From assembly GCF_006715285.1 (NCBI RefSeq), contig NZ_VFMX01000001.1, positions 2,790,001 to 2,854,000 on the forward strand: a DNA stretch of 64,000 bases, written 5' to 3'. The notes beneath the pieces are model-generated. The model was not told the DNA's origin. It made no database searches and was given only the letters and a program-made list of their open reading frames with translations. Origin of the DNA: Arthrobacter sp. SLBN-83. Lineage in GTDB: Bacteria > Actinomycetota > Actinomycetes > Actinomycetales > Micrococcaceae. Below, one piece after another: positions 1 through 8,584 of this stretch (positions are counted from its first letter, which is position 1; each line of letters starts with the position of its first letter). The position numbers were made by a program, and so were the translations under genes.

Positions 1-45
1 TTCACTTTACTGCGGGGTAATATGACCCGGCGGTATCCCGGGGCA

Positions 46-51
46 TACATT
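46..51 (+). promoter_or_regulatory. Candidate -10 box for moeB, near-leaderless
   Basis: TACATT lies five bases before the ATG at 57. There is no Shine-Dalgarno sequence between them, so transcription would begin at or next to the start codon. No convincing -35 is visible. This is inferred from spacing only. Confidence 0.4.
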
Positions 52-56
52 GAAGT

Positions 57-1256
57 ATGGCTTCGTCTTTGACCGCAAATGTTTCGGCCCTTTCCCTGGA
101 TCCGCTGGTGGAACCGGCCGCGGACCTGACCCCTGACGAGGTGGAACGGTACTCCCGGCACCTGATCATTCCCGAGATCGGGGCACTGGGACAGCGGCGG
201 CTCAAGAACGCCAAGGTGCTGGTCATCGGGGCCGGCGGCCTGGGTGCGCCGGCGCTGCTCTACCTCGCCGCGGCGGGCGTGGGGACGATTGGAATCATTG
301 ACGACGACGTGGTGGACCTGAGCAACCTGCAGCGCCAGGTCATCCACGGCGTGCACGATGTGGGCCGGCCCAAGATCGAGTCGGCGCGCGATGCCATCGC
401 CGAGCTGAATCCGCTGGTGGACGTCCGGCTGCACAACGTGCGCCTGGACTCGTCCAACGCCCTTGAGCTGTTCAGCGGATACGACCTCATCCTTGACGGT
501 GCCGACAACTTTGCCACGCGCTACCTGGTCAACGATGCCGCCGCCATCCTGGGTAAGCCTTACGTGTGGGGTTCCATCTTCCGTTTCGATGGCCAGGTCA
601 GCGTGTTCTGGGAGAAGCACGGCCCCACCTACCGCGACCTCTACCCGGAGGCGCCGCCCGCAGGTTCCGTTCCTTCCTGCGGTGAGGGCGGCGTGTTCGG
701 CATGCTGTGTGCTGCCGTGGGGTCGCTGATGGTGACTGAGGCGGTGAAGCTGATTACCGGCGTCGGACGTTCCCTGCTGGGCCGTGTGGCACTGTTCGAC
801 GCCCTGGGCGGCAGCTGGCGCGAGATCCGCGTGTCCAAGGACCCTGCGGCGGAACCCATCACCGAACTGACGGACTACGAGGCCTTCTGTGGCATTGCCC
901 CAGCGTCCGAAGCGGACACGGAACACACCGTCACCGCCACCCAGCTGGCCACCATGCTCGCCTCCCGGAAAGCCGGGCTCAAGGACTTCGAGCTGGTGGA
1001 CGTCCGCGAAGCGGGGGAGTACGACATCGTGCGGATCGATGGCGCCAGGCTGATCCCGCAGGGACGCATCCTGGCCGGCGAGGCCTGGGATGAACTTCCG
1101 CAGGACCGGGACATCGTGTTCCACTGCAAGGCCGGGACCCGGTCCGCCAATGTACTGGCGGCGGCGCGGCAGGCCGGCTACCAGCGGGTGAGCCACCTCG
1201 ACGGCGGAATCCTGGCCTGGGTGCGGGACGTGGAACCCGAAAAGCCCGTCTACTGA
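57..1256 (+). CDS. moeB: MoeB/ThiF-type adenylyltransferase with C-terminal rhodanese domain
   Basis: The 399-residue protein has the E1-like layout of MoeZ/MoeBR proteins. These adenylate the C-terminal glycine of a ubiquitin-like sulfur carrier (MoaD or CysO type) and then transfer sulfur to it. An N-terminal Rossmann domain carries GAGGLG at about residues 59-64, followed by a DLSNLQRQ stretch typical of the family. Cys208 sits in the PSCGEGG segment. The rhodanese domain covers about residues 290-399, with active-site Cys357 in HCKAGTRSA. I do not see the paired CxxC zinc motifs of E. coli MoeB, as is common in the actinobacterial form. The role in molybdopterin, thiamine or cysteine sulfur transfer cannot be settled here because no carrier-protein gene is adjacent. 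Confidence 0.9.
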   Translation: MASSLTANVSALSLDPLVEPAADLTPDEVERYSRHLIIPEIGALGQRRLKNAKVLVIGAGGLGAPALLYLAAAGVGTIGIIDDDVVDLSNLQRQVIHGVHDVGRPKIESARDAIAELNPLVDVRLHNVRLDSSNALELFSGYDLILDGADNFATRYLVNDAAAILGKPYVWGSIFRFDGQVSVFWEKHGPTYRDLYPEAPPAGSVPSCGEGGVFGMLCAAVGSLMVTEAVKLITGVGRSLLGRVALFDALGGSWREIRVSKDPAAEPITELTDYEAFCGIAPASEADTEHTVTATQLATMLASRKAGLKDFELVDVREAGEYDIVRIDGARLIPQGRILAGEAWDELPQDRDIVFHCKAGTRSANVLAAARQAGYQRVSHLDGGILAWVRDVEPEKPVY

Positions 1257-1260
1257 CCGG

Positions 1261-1319
1261 TTGCTCTATCAGATATGGCTCCCAAACCGATGGTTTGGGA
1301 GCCATATCTGATAGAGCAA
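1261..1319. terminator. 59-bp perfect hairpin between convergent moeB and hemA
   Basis: Bases 1261-1288 and 1292-1319 are exact reverse complements (28-bp arms) around a three-base GAT loop. The element starts four bases after the moeB stop and ends eight bases before the last base of hemA. It can act on both converging transcripts, but neither side has a T-run. The arms are clearly less GC-rich than the flanking genes. A bidirectional terminator is the simplest reading; a small palindromic repeat inserted here is the alternative. Confidence 0.6.
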
Positions 1320-1327
1320 GTGGGGGG

Positions 1328-2662
1328 TCAGGCGGTTTCGCGGCCCTTGTGGTCCACCGGGCACTCGGCCTCAGCAAGTGCAGGGGAAGCAGCGGGGGAG
1401 GTGGCGGGCTGTTCGACCGTGATTCCGTACAACGCTTCCAGCGCTGCCACGTAGTCGTCCTGCTGGCCGTTGGCGGCGAGTTCACGGGCGCGCACCGTGG
1501 GCACGTGCAGCAACTGCTTGACCATGCGGCGGAGGGCAAACTCCACTTCTTCGGCGGCGGCGGTGCAGCCGTGCCGGGCCCGGACCTTTTCCATTTCCGC
1601 GTCCAGCACGTTCATGGTGTGGCGCCGGAGGGCAACGATGGCCGAATCGACAGAGCGGGCTTCGCGCTCCTGCTCAAAGGCCTTCGCCGCACCTTTGACG
1701 ATCCCGCTGGCCTGGGCGAGCGATTCCGCCTGTTCCTGCGGTGCCGCGAGCCGGACCGATTCGAGGGTCAGCAGCTCCACGCCCTCCAGCTCGCCGACGG
1801 CGGGGTCGAAGTCGTGCGTGAGGGCCAGGTCGATGGCGATCAGGGGCTGCGCGGAATCGGCGCGGACCTGGGCCAGTTCATCAGCCTCAACGCGGGTATC
1901 AGAGCCGCTGCAGCCGATCATGACGTCGGCGGCGGCCACCGCGGGCCGCAGGGAGTCAACGTCCAGGGCCACGCCGCCGCGCGAGGCCACGAAGCCTTCT
2001 GCCCGGCCGGACGAGGAGAAGACGGAAATGTCCGTGCAGCCGCGTTCGCGCAGCAGCGCCATGGTGGCCCCGGCGTAGGCGCCGGTCCCGAACAGCACAA
2101 CCTTCTTGGTTGACCAGTCAGGGTTCTCGGAAAGATCGGTGGCCAGGTCCAGTGCAACGGAGACGATGGAAAGTCCGCGGGAACCAAGGGCAGTCTGCGC
2201 GCCCACGTCCTTGGCGGTCTTGGAGGCGGCCTGGAACAGCCGGACCAGGCCGGCGCTGGCGGTGCCATCGTGCTGGGCGTTGATCAGCGCCCGCCGCACC
2301 TGCCCGGCGATTTCGCGTTCGCCGACGACGGCGGAGTCGAGTCCCGCGCTGACGGCGAACAGGTGCTGGGTCACCTCGGGTCCGGTCCGGGTGCTGAAGG
2401 AACGGGAGACGAGTGGTTCGGCGAGGCCGCTGGCCTCGCTGATGCGTGAGACGAGTGCCGCCCGCGCCGCTTCGACGTCGTTGGGGTTGGGGGCCTCACC
2501 GTAGATTTCGTAGCGGTTGCAGGTGGCAAGGACCACCGCCCCGGCCACGGCAGGGGATTCGGTCAGCGCGGATGCGGCAATCCCGGAGGAACCGTTGCTC
2601 AACTGAGCAACGGTTTCAAGATCGATGTCGGCGTGTGTAGCCACCAATGAGAAAAGAACCAC
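1328..2662 (-). CDS. hemA: Glutamyl-tRNA reductase
   Basis: HemA reduces glutamyl-tRNA(Glu) with NADPH to glutamate-1-semialdehyde, the first committed step of C5-pathway heme synthesis. The frame is open further upstream, but I start at the GTG at 2662. The conserved N-terminus [13 protein letters not shown] follows at once, and the 444-residue length is normal. Catalytic Cys48 lies in [12 protein letters not shown]. The nucleotide-binding segment is [14 protein letters not shown], and the helical dimerisation domain runs to the C-terminus. It is divergent from hemE, with 158 bp between. There is no Shine-Dalgarno; a TATGAT box nine bases before the GTG suggests a leaderless or nearly leaderless mRNA. 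Confidence 0.93.
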   Translation of the reverse strand: MVLFSLVATHADIDLETVAQLSNGSSGIAASALTESPAVAGAVVLATCNRYEIYGEAPNPNDVEAARAALVSRISEASGLAEPLVSRSFSTRTGPEVTQHLFAVSAGLDSAVVGEREIAGQVRRALINAQHDGTASAGLVRLFQAASKTAKDVGAQTALGSRGLSIVSVALDLATDLSENPDWSTKKVVLFGTGAYAGATMALLRERGCTDISVFSSSGRAEGFVASRGGVALDVDSLRPAVAAADVMIGCSGSDTRVEADELAQVRADSAQPLIAIDLALTHDFDPAVGELEGVELLTLESVRLAAPQEQAESLAQASGIVKGAAKAFEQEREARSVDSAIVALRRHTMNVLDAEMEKVRARHGCTAAAEEVEFALRRMVKQLLHVPTVRARELAANGQQDDYVAALEALYGITVEQPATSPAASPALAEAECPVDHKGRETA

Positions 2663-2671
2663 AGCAGACCA

Positions 2672-2702
2672 ATCATAGCTTTTTCGTTGCCCGGTAGAAC
2701 AA
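2672..2702 (-). promoter_or_regulatory. Candidate hemA promoter
   Basis: On the minus strand TTGTTC (2702-2697) is followed after 19 bp by TATGAT (2677-2672). The GTG start of hemA comes nine bases later. The -10 is close to consensus and the spacer is slightly long. Position, not experiment, is the evidence. Confidence 0.45.
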
Positions 2703-2820
2703 CCTCCGGAAAGGATAGTCGCCACACTTCGCGGTGATTCGCGCCACCTTGCCGGACCTGGCCCTGCCGGCGACAGGTTGTCGTTATCTTTTGCTGCTCT
2801 TTTTGGGCACAATCAAAAGC

Positions 2821-3915
2821 ATGACTCCTAGCCCCGCCGTCTCAGCTGCCGGCGCCCTTGCCGCAGACCATCCACTGATGGACGGCCGCACCGCCGACTC
2901 CCCGCTGATCACGGCCTACCGCGGAGGCAAGCCGTCCCGCCGTCCGGTGTGGTTCATGCGCCAGGCGGGCCGGTCGCTGCCGGAATACCTGAAGGTGCGC
3001 GAGGGCATCGCGATGCTGGATTCCTGCCTCCGTCCCGAGCTGGCCTCGGAGATCACCCTGCAGCCGGTCCGCCGGCATGACGTGGACGCAGGCATCTTCT
3101 TCTCCGACATCGTGATCCCGTTGAAGCTGGCCGGCGTCGGGGTGGACATCGTGCCCGGGGTGGGGCCCGTCCTGGAAAAGCCCGTGCGCACCGCGGCCGA
3201 CGTTGCCGCCCTGCCGCAGCTCACCTGGGAAGCCCTGGAGCCCATCCGCGAAGCCGTTCGGCTGACCGTGGCCGAACTGGGCAAGACACCCCTCATCGGC
3301 TTCGCCGGTGCACCGTTTACCCTTGCCGCCTACATGGTGGAGGGAAAGCCGTCACGCGACCACCTTGGCCCCCGGACCATGATGCACGCGGACCCGGAGA
3401 CCTGGGCCGCGCTGGCCAACTGGGCTGCCGACGCCTCCGGCATGTTCCTCCAGGCCCAGCTCGAGGCCGGTGCCTCCGCCGCGCAGCTCTTCGACTCCTG
3501 GGCGGGCTCGCTGGGACTGGCCGACTACACCAAGTACGTTGCACCGGCGTCGGCCCGTGCCCTGGACCATGTCCGCCACCTCGGCGCCCCGCTGATCCAC
3601 TTTGGCACCGGCACCTCCGAACTCCTCGTGGCCATGCGCGACGTAGGCGTGGACGTGGTGGGCGTTGACTACCGGCTGCCGCTCGACGAGGCGAACCGCC
3701 GCCTGGGCGGAACGGTCCCGCTGCAGGGAAACATCGACCCCGCGCTGCTGTCAGCCCCCTGGGAAATCCTCGAAGCCCACGTCCGCGAGGTCATAGCTGC
3801 GGGATCGGCAGCTCCGGGCCACGTCCTGAACCTTGGCCACGGCGTACCCCCGGAAACGGACCCCGACGTCCTGACCCGGGTCGTGAAACTCATCCACTCC
3901 ATTTCACCGGAGTAA
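2821..3915 (+). CDS. hemE: Uroporphyrinogen decarboxylase
   Basis: HemE removes four acetate carboxyls from uroporphyrinogen III to give coproporphyrinogen III. The 364-residue protein has the family signatures WFMRQAGR (RQAGR at 47-51), the catalytic aspartate in IFFSDIVIP (about Asp96) and the GFAGAPFTLAAYM segment. I place the start at the ATG at 2821; an earlier in-frame start at 2734 would add 29 residues that do not look like the family. It opens the rightward heme gene series, and hemY follows after four bases. The start has no clear Shine-Dalgarno; CACAAT lies seven bases before the ATG. Confidence 0.95.
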   Translation: MTPSPAVSAAGALAADHPLMDGRTADSPLITAYRGGKPSRRPVWFMRQAGRSLPEYLKVREGIAMLDSCLRPELASEITLQPVRRHDVDAGIFFSDIVIPLKLAGVGVDIVPGVGPVLEKPVRTAADVAALPQLTWEALEPIREAVRLTVAELGKTPLIGFAGAPFTLAAYMVEGKPSRDHLGPRTMMHADPETWAALANWAADASGMFLQAQLEAGASAAQLFDSWAGSLGLADYTKYVAPASARALDHVRHLGAPLIHFGTGTSELLVAMRDVGVDVVGVDYRLPLDEANRRLGGTVPLQGNIDPALLSAPWEILEAHVREVIAAGSAAPGHVLNLGHGVPPETDPDVLTRVVKLIHSISPE

Positions 3916-3919
3916 ACCC

Positions 3920-5404
3920 GTGGGCAGTTCTCCGGCAGCGCCCGGCACAGCGTTGGTGGTGGGCGGCGGAATCTCCGGCCTCCTGTCCGCCCGGGAACTT
4001 GCCGCCGCCGGCCACCAGGTGACCGTCCTTGAAGCGGGGACGTCGTGGGGCGGCTGCGTGGGCAGCCACGTGGTGGCCGGACTCACCCTTGACAGCGGCG
4101 CCGAGTCGTTCGCCACGAGGTCCGACGCCGTCGCCCGGCTCTGCGGGGAGCTCGGCCTGGGGGGAAAGATCGTTCCCCCGCGGCCCGGTGGTGCCTGGGT
4201 GCAGCTTCCGGACGGGCCCCGCGAACTGCCCCGGACCGGAGTCCTGGGCATCCCGGCGAACCCCTGGGATCCTGAGGTCCGCCGCACGCTGGGCACGCTC
4301 GGCTCGCTGCGCGCCTCCCTGGACCGCTTGCTGCCTTCCTCCGTAGGAGCCTGCGCGGGGGTTACCAGCGTGGCCGCCCTGGTGCGGGCCCGGATGGGTT
4401 CACGGGTGCTGGAGCGGCTCGTCTCGCCGGTGGTGGGCGGCGTCCACTCGGCCGACCCCGGCCTGCTTGACGTCGACATGGTGGCCCCGGGCCTGCGTGC
4501 AGGCCTGCGGAAACACGGTTCGCTCGCTGCCGCCGTGCTGGCGCAGCGCCGTGCCGGTACTGCGGCCGCCCAGCAGACCCGGCCAGGACAACCAGCGCCA
4601 CCCCAACCAGTCCAGCCAGGTAAACCGGCCAAGGCAGGCTCCGCCGTCGCCGGCCTTGAAGGCGGCATGCACATCCTGGTGGACGCCCTGGTGGCGGATC
4701 TCCAGCGCCTGGGCGTGACGCTGCTGCCGGGCACTGCCGCCACAGCTGTCGCCCGCACCCGGGACGGGTGGCGGGTCGAAGCGGCCGGAACTTCCTATGG
4801 CGGCGCCCTGCTGGTCATGGCTGTGGATGGCCCTGCCGCCGTTGAACTCCTGGAAGGTGCCGTTCCTGCCATCGCGGGGAAGAAGCCGGCCTCCGGGCCG
4901 GACGTCAAGCTGGTCACGCTGGTCCTGGACAAACCGGACCTGGACCGAAGGCCCCGCGGAACCGGAATCCTGGTGGCTCCACAGACGCCGGGGATCCAGG
5001 CCAAGGCCCTGACGCATGCCACTGGCAAATGGGACTGGCTGGCTGCTGCCGCCGGTCCCGGCAGGCACGTGGTGCGCCTCTCCTACGGCCGGGTGGACGG
5101 TGCTTCCGCCCACCCTGCCGGGCCGCAAGCCGACGAAGAGCTGTTCGCGGCCGCCGTCCGTGACGCGTCCGCACTGCTCGACGTCCGCATTACCAGGGAG
5201 GACGTGCAGGGCTGGGACGTGGTCCGGTGGCGGGGGGCCCTGCCGTTCGCGGCGGTGGGGCACCGTGCCCGGGCAGCGGAAATCCGCCGGGCCTGCACTG
5301 CTGCCGGCGGCCTGGCCGTCGTTGGCGGCTGGGTGGCAGGGAACGGATTGGCCGCCGTCGTTGCCGATACACGTGAGCAAATCGGCCAACTGGCCGCCGC
5401 CTGA
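3920..5404 (+). CDS. hemY: Coproporphyrinogen III oxidase, HemY/CgoX type
   Basis: This FAD-dependent oxidase converts coproporphyrinogen III to coproporphyrin III. In Gram-positive bacteria HemY proteins work at this step rather than on protoporphyrinogen, and the nearby chdC and hemH agree. The N-terminus has the dinucleotide-binding motif VVGGGISGLLSA followed by VLEAG, and the C-terminus has the second FAD-contact segment GGWVAGNGLAAVV. At about residues 213-241 there is a Pro/Gln/Ala-rich stretch that looks like a disordered insertion in the substrate domain. The start is a GTG four bases after the hemE stop, so the two are probably translationally linked. Confidence 0.9.
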   Translation: MGSSPAAPGTALVVGGGISGLLSARELAAAGHQVTVLEAGTSWGGCVGSHVVAGLTLDSGAESFATRSDAVARLCGELGLGGKIVPPRPGGAWVQLPDGPRELPRTGVLGIPANPWDPEVRRTLGTLGSLRASLDRLLPSSVGACAGVTSVAALVRARMGSRVLERLVSPVVGGVHSADPGLLDVDMVAPGLRAGLRKHGSLAAAVLAQRRAGTAAAQQTRPGQPAPPQPVQPGKPAKAGSAVAGLEGGMHILVDALVADLQRLGVTLLPGTAATAVARTRDGWRVEAAGTSYGGALLVMAVDGPAAVELLEGAVPAIAGKKPASGPDVKLVTLVLDKPDLDRRPRGTGILVAPQTPGIQAKALTHATGKWDWLAAAAGPGRHVVRLSYGRVDGASAHPAGPQADEELFAAAVRDASALLDVRITREDVQGWDVVRWRGALPFAAVGHRARAAEIRRACTAAGGLAVVGGWVAGNGLAAVVADTREQIGQLAAA

Positions 5405-5502
5405 GCATCGCTGCTGGTCAGGCGGCTAAGCCCGGTTTCCCGAGCCCATCCAGCCCACCCTCCGCCGGTCTCTCCGGTTTCCAATCGGCCAGCCGTTCTG
5501 GT

Positions 5503-5508
5503 TAGGGT
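5503..5508 (+). promoter_or_regulatory. Candidate -10 box before the secreted protein gene
   Basis: TAGGGT ends two bases before the ATG at 5511 and eight bases before the ATG at 5517. A transcript from this box would begin near the second ATG, which is why I prefer 5517. It would be an internal promoter of the heme gene series. Confidence 0.35.
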
Positions 5509-5516
5509 CGATGACT

Positions 5517-6530
5517 ATGGTTTCAAACAGGTCCGAGCTTTCACTGTCCCGGACCGGTATCCATGGGGGAATCCGACGCGGCACCGCAGCAGCGGCCGTC
5601 GGAGCGGTACTGGTTCTTTCCACCGGCGTCCAGGCAGCCTTGGCTGATGATGCAGTTTCCCCTCCCCAGGACCCGCCGGTGCAGGCTTCCGCGGCCGCTT
5701 CTGCTGCTGCGTTCGGACTGACCAGCGCTGCCGTCCAGGGCATCCCCGGGCGGCAGGAAGCCAGCCGGGGCGATGAAAACGGTGCAGCCGGCCATCGGGG
5801 TGACGCCCCTGCCGGCACCCCTGCAACCCCGGCTCCTTCCCCGGCCGTCTCCCTGCCCAGTACCTTGCTTCCGGTGATCACAGGTTCCGCGACTGCAAGT
5901 ACCACGCCCTCCCCGTCTCCAACGGCCTCCGGGACGCCGCTGGCACCTGCCACCCGGACCACAGCCCCCGCGGCTCCAACCGGCACCGGATCCGCCCCGG
6001 TCGCCGTCCGGCCGGGATCGCCCTCGGCATCCGGCGCTGCCAACGCACCAGGCCCTGCCCCGGCTGCCGGCACTCCCAATTCGGCAGGCGCTCCTGCTCA
6101 GTCCCCGGCTCCTGCCAGTGGGGTGGGGACAGGAGGTGTTCCGGGGCGGGTTGATCCAGCTGTCGGTGCACCGTCCGCCGTGTCTGGTGCCGCCGGAGCG
6201 CATAGCCCTGCGCTCCCAGGAATCTTTGGAGCCAACAGCATTGCTGTAGGCCAGGAAGGGGCCACAGGCGCAGGGGCAAACGGTGTAGGGACCAATGACG
6301 CAGCAGCAACGCCGGGCCCCGCCTTTCCAACTGCGCTGTCCATCAACGCGCGCCAGTCGCTGCCCACCCGCGCGCCACAGGCTGCCGGTGCACCTGCAGG
6401 CCCGGGCCGGGCAGTTTCATCTACCGGGCCGCTGCCGGATGTGCCGGATGCCATGGTGTGGCTGGGGGCGGGCCTGGTCGGTGTAGGAGCCGCCGCGGGA
6501 CTGGTGTTCCTGCGGATGCGCCGCCTCTAA
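5517..6530 (+). CDS. Secreted low-complexity protein with C-terminal membrane anchor
   Basis: I do not recognise a family. The roughly 337-residue product has an N-terminal signal sequence (RRGTAAAAVGAVLVL, likely cleaved after ALA near residue 45). A long Ala/Pro/Ser/Thr/Gly-rich region lacking aromatic residues covers about 45-300. One C-terminal membrane span (MVWLGAGLVGVGAAAG) is followed by the basic tail RMRRL. This order resembles a sortase-anchored wall protein, but the segment before the span is LPDVP, not LPXTG. It would sit outside the cell, tethered at the membrane. It lies between hemY and chdC, so a link to heme or envelope function is possible but unproven. An ATG six bases earlier is also available. 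Confidence 0.75.
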   Translation: MVSNRSELSLSRTGIHGGIRRGTAAAAVGAVLVLSTGVQAALADDAVSPPQDPPVQASAAASAAAFGLTSAAVQGIPGRQEASRGDENGAAGHRGDAPAGTPATPAPSPAVSLPSTLLPVITGSATASTTPSPSPTASGTPLAPATRTTAPAAPTGTGSAPVAVRPGSPSASGAANAPGPAPAAGTPNSAGAPAQSPAPASGVGTGGVPGRVDPAVGAPSAVSGAAGAHSPALPGIFGANSIAVGQEGATGAGANGVGTNDAAATPGPAFPTALSINARQSLPTRAPQAAGAPAGPGRAVSSTGPLPDVPDAMVWLGAGLVGVGAAAGLVFLRMRRL

Positions 6531-6581
6531 GAGCCCCGCAAAAAGATGGCCCGCAGCACCTTGGAATGTGACTTTGCACAC

Positions 6582-6598
6582 TTCTACGAGTTGTAGAA
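6582..6598. promoter_or_regulatory. Inverted repeat upstream of chdC, candidate operator
   Basis: TTCTAC, GAGTT, GTAGAA form a 6-5-6 inverted repeat 47 bases before the chdC start. A weak -35-like TTGCAC (6574-6579) lies just upstream and TAGAAC overlaps the right arm. It could be a repressor site for chdC, but no regulator can be named. Confidence 0.35.
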
Positions 6599-6644
6599 CT
6601 CTTCGGTTTCGTCTTGGGGGCAGGGAAGGGGCAAACTTGTAACC

Positions 6645-7346
6645 ATGAGCCACACTTCTGCCGAATCTGTCACTAAAACCGAAGAATCAGCCGAGCAGTT
6701 CTTTACCCTTTGGACGGTCTTCAAGCGGTCGGAGTCCGTGGTCCGCAGCGCCAATGCCGCCGCCGACTTCGAAGCGCTGTTGGAGCGGCTCGCCGCTGCC
6801 GGCGTGACGCACCGGGGAAGCTACGACGTCTCCGCCATGCGGGCTGACGCGGACGTCATGGTGTGGCTCCACGGCCCCAAGCCCGAAGCACTGCAGCAGG
6901 CAATCCGCGACATCCGCCGCAGCAGCTTGTTCGCCGGCACCGAGATTGTCTGGTCCGCCATGGGTGTCCACCGCGAGGCCGAGTTCGCCAAGAACCACAC
7001 CCCCGCGTACTCCCGTGGCGTCGCTCCGGCTGAGTGGCTCTGCGTCTACCCGTTCGTCCGCTCCTACGAGTGGTACCTCCTCCCCGAGGCCGAGCGCGGC
7101 AAGATGCTCCGCGACCATGGCCTGTTGGGCCGCGACTTCCCGCAGGTCATCTCCAACACCGTTTCCTCGTTCGCGCTGGGCGACTGGGAATGGATCCTCG
7201 GCCTGGAAGCACCGGAACTGGTGGACCTGGTGGACCTGATGCGGCACCTGCGCTCCACTGAGGCACGCAACCACGTGCGGGAGGAAGTCCCGTTCTACAC
7301 CGGGCGCCGTATCTCCGCCGACGAGGTTGCCGAGGTGCTGGCATGA
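6645..7346 (+). CDS. chdC: Coproheme decarboxylase (HemQ, chlorite dismutase fold)
   Basis: ChdC oxidatively decarboxylates iron-coproporphyrin III (coproheme) to heme b using peroxide, the last step of the coproporphyrin branch. The 233-residue length is typical of the actinobacterial form. Tyr135, in YPFVRSYEWY, matches the catalytic tyrosine described for actinobacterial HemQ. His158, in LRDHGLLGRDF, matches the proximal heme ligand. The stop overlaps the hemH ATG (ATGA), so substrate producer and consumer are translationally coupled. A 114-bp gap with an inverted repeat precedes it, suggesting its own control. The purine-rich run before the ATG is too distant to be a good ribosome binding site. 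Confidence 0.93.
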   Translation: MSHTSAESVTKTEESAEQFFTLWTVFKRSESVVRSANAAADFEALLERLAAAGVTHRGSYDVSAMRADADVMVWLHGPKPEALQQAIRDIRRSSLFAGTEIVWSAMGVHREAEFAKNHTPAYSRGVAPAEWLCVYPFVRSYEWYLLPEAERGKMLRDHGLLGRDFPQVISNTVSSFALGDWEWILGLEAPELVDLVDLMRHLRSTEARNHVREEVPFYTGRRISADEVAEVLA

Positions 7347-8584
7347 GCCCCGAGCAGCAGGCCACCGCCGTCAACCCCGTAACCGAGGCCGGACGCATGG
7401 CGCCGAAGAACTACGACGCCGTCCTGCTCGCCTCCTTTGGCGGCCCGGAAGGGCAGGAGGACGTCATCCCGTTCCTCCGCAATGTCACCCGCGGCCGCGG
7501 CATCCCGGACGAACGGCTTGAGGAAGTCTCCCACCACTACCGCGCCAACGGCGGCGTCAGCCCCATCAACCAGCAGAACCGTGAACTCAAGGCAGCGCTG
7601 GAAGCCGAACTGGCTGCCCGCGGCATCGAGCTCCCCGTGCTGTGGGGCAACCGCAACTGGGCGCCCTATATCCCGGAGACACTGCAGGAAGCGTACGACG
7701 CCGGCCACCGCCGGGTGCTGATGCTCACCACCAGTGCCTACTCCTGTTACTCCAGCTGCCGCCAGTACCGCGAGGACATTGGCATGGCGCTGACGGAGAC
7801 CGGCCTGGACGGCAAGCTTGAGGTGGACAAGGTCCGCCAGTACTTCGACCACCCCGGCTTCGTGGAGCCCTTCGTTGAAGGCACCGCCGCCGGCCTGGCC
7901 GACGTCCGCGCCAAGCTCGCGGAAGCGGGTACGCCGGATGCGCCCATCCACATCCTGTTCGCCACCCACTCCATCCCCACCCGCGACGCCGAGGCTGCCG
8001 GCCGGTCCGAGGGGGAGCCGCGCGAGTTCGAGGAAGGGTCCGCCTACGTGGCCCAGCACCTCGCCAACGCCGGTGCCGTCATTGAGCGCGTCAAGGATGA
8101 ATCCGGGCTGACCGCACCGTGGTCCCTGGTGTACCAGTCCCGTTCCGGCGCCCCGCACGTGCCGTGGCTGGAACCGGACATCAACGACGCCATCGAGGAG
8201 TTGGCAGGCCAGGGCGTCAAGGGCATCGTCATCGTTCCGCTTGGCTTCGTCAGCGACCACATGGAAGTTGTCTGGGACCTCGACACCGAGGCGATGGAAA
8301 CGTGTGGCAACCTGGGCCTGGCCGCCACCCGCGTCCCCACGCCCGGTACACACCGGAAGTTCGTCGACGGACTGGTGGACCTCATCTGTGAACGGACGGT
8401 GGCCAACAACATCGCCGACCGCCCCGCTGTCACGGACCTCGGTCCCTGGTACGACGTCTGCCGGCCGGGATGCTGCGCCAATTTCCGCGGCGAAAAGCCC
8501 ACCATCGCGGGCGCCGACACCACGGTCGGCACCGGCCACGATCCCTACCCGTCCGCCGCTGCCGGGGAAACGGCCCAGCTGTGA
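7343..8584 (+). CDS. hemH: Coproporphyrin ferrochelatase
   Basis: This enzyme inserts ferrous iron into coproporphyrin III; coproheme then goes to ChdC. The 413-residue protein has the ferrochelatase start LLASFGGPEGQEDV and the metal-site histidine in LFATHSIPT. Several cysteines (SCYSSCRQ in the middle, VCRPGCC near the C-terminus) fit the [2Fe-2S] cluster known in actinobacterial ferrochelatases, though ligand assignment is inferred. A tail of about 30 residues follows the cysteines. An internal ATG at 7397 (MAPKNYD) is a possible alternative start; I keep 7343 because of the ATGA overlap with chdC. Confidence 0.94.
   Translation: MSPEQQATAVNPVTEAGRMAPKNYDAVLLASFGGPEGQEDVIPFLRNVTRGRGIPDERLEEVSHHYRANGGVSPINQQNRELKAALEAELAARGIELPVLWGNRNWAPYIPETLQEAYDAGHRRVLMLTTSAYSCYSSCRQYREDIGMALTETGLDGKLEVDKVRQYFDHPGFVEPFVEGTAAGLADVRAKLAEAGTPDAPIHILFATHSIPTRDAEAAGRSEGEPREFEEGSAYVAQHLANAGAVIERVKDESGLTAPWSLVYQSRSGAPHVPWLEPDINDAIEELAGQGVKGIVIVPLGFVSDHMEVVWDLDTEAMETCGNLGLAATRVPTPGTHRKFVDGLVDLICERTVANNIADRPAVTDLGPWYDVCRPGCCANFRGEKPTIAGADTTVGTGHDPYPSAAAGETAQL

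Noticed and set aside
2..226. 74-residue minus-strand frame over the moeB start
   Set aside because: It overlaps moeB almost entirely, has no ribosome site and no recognisable sequence. It is a codon-bias shadow common in high-GC DNA.
5517..6530. LPXTG sortase substrate
   Set aside because: The hydrophobic span and basic tail fit, but the required LPXTG is absent (LPDVP only), so I describe it as membrane-tethered.
7295..8539. 414-residue minus-strand frame opposite hemH
   Set aside because: Its composition is the complement of a strongly third-position-GC gene, and hemH on the plus strand has all family motifs. Long shadows of this type occur throughout the window.
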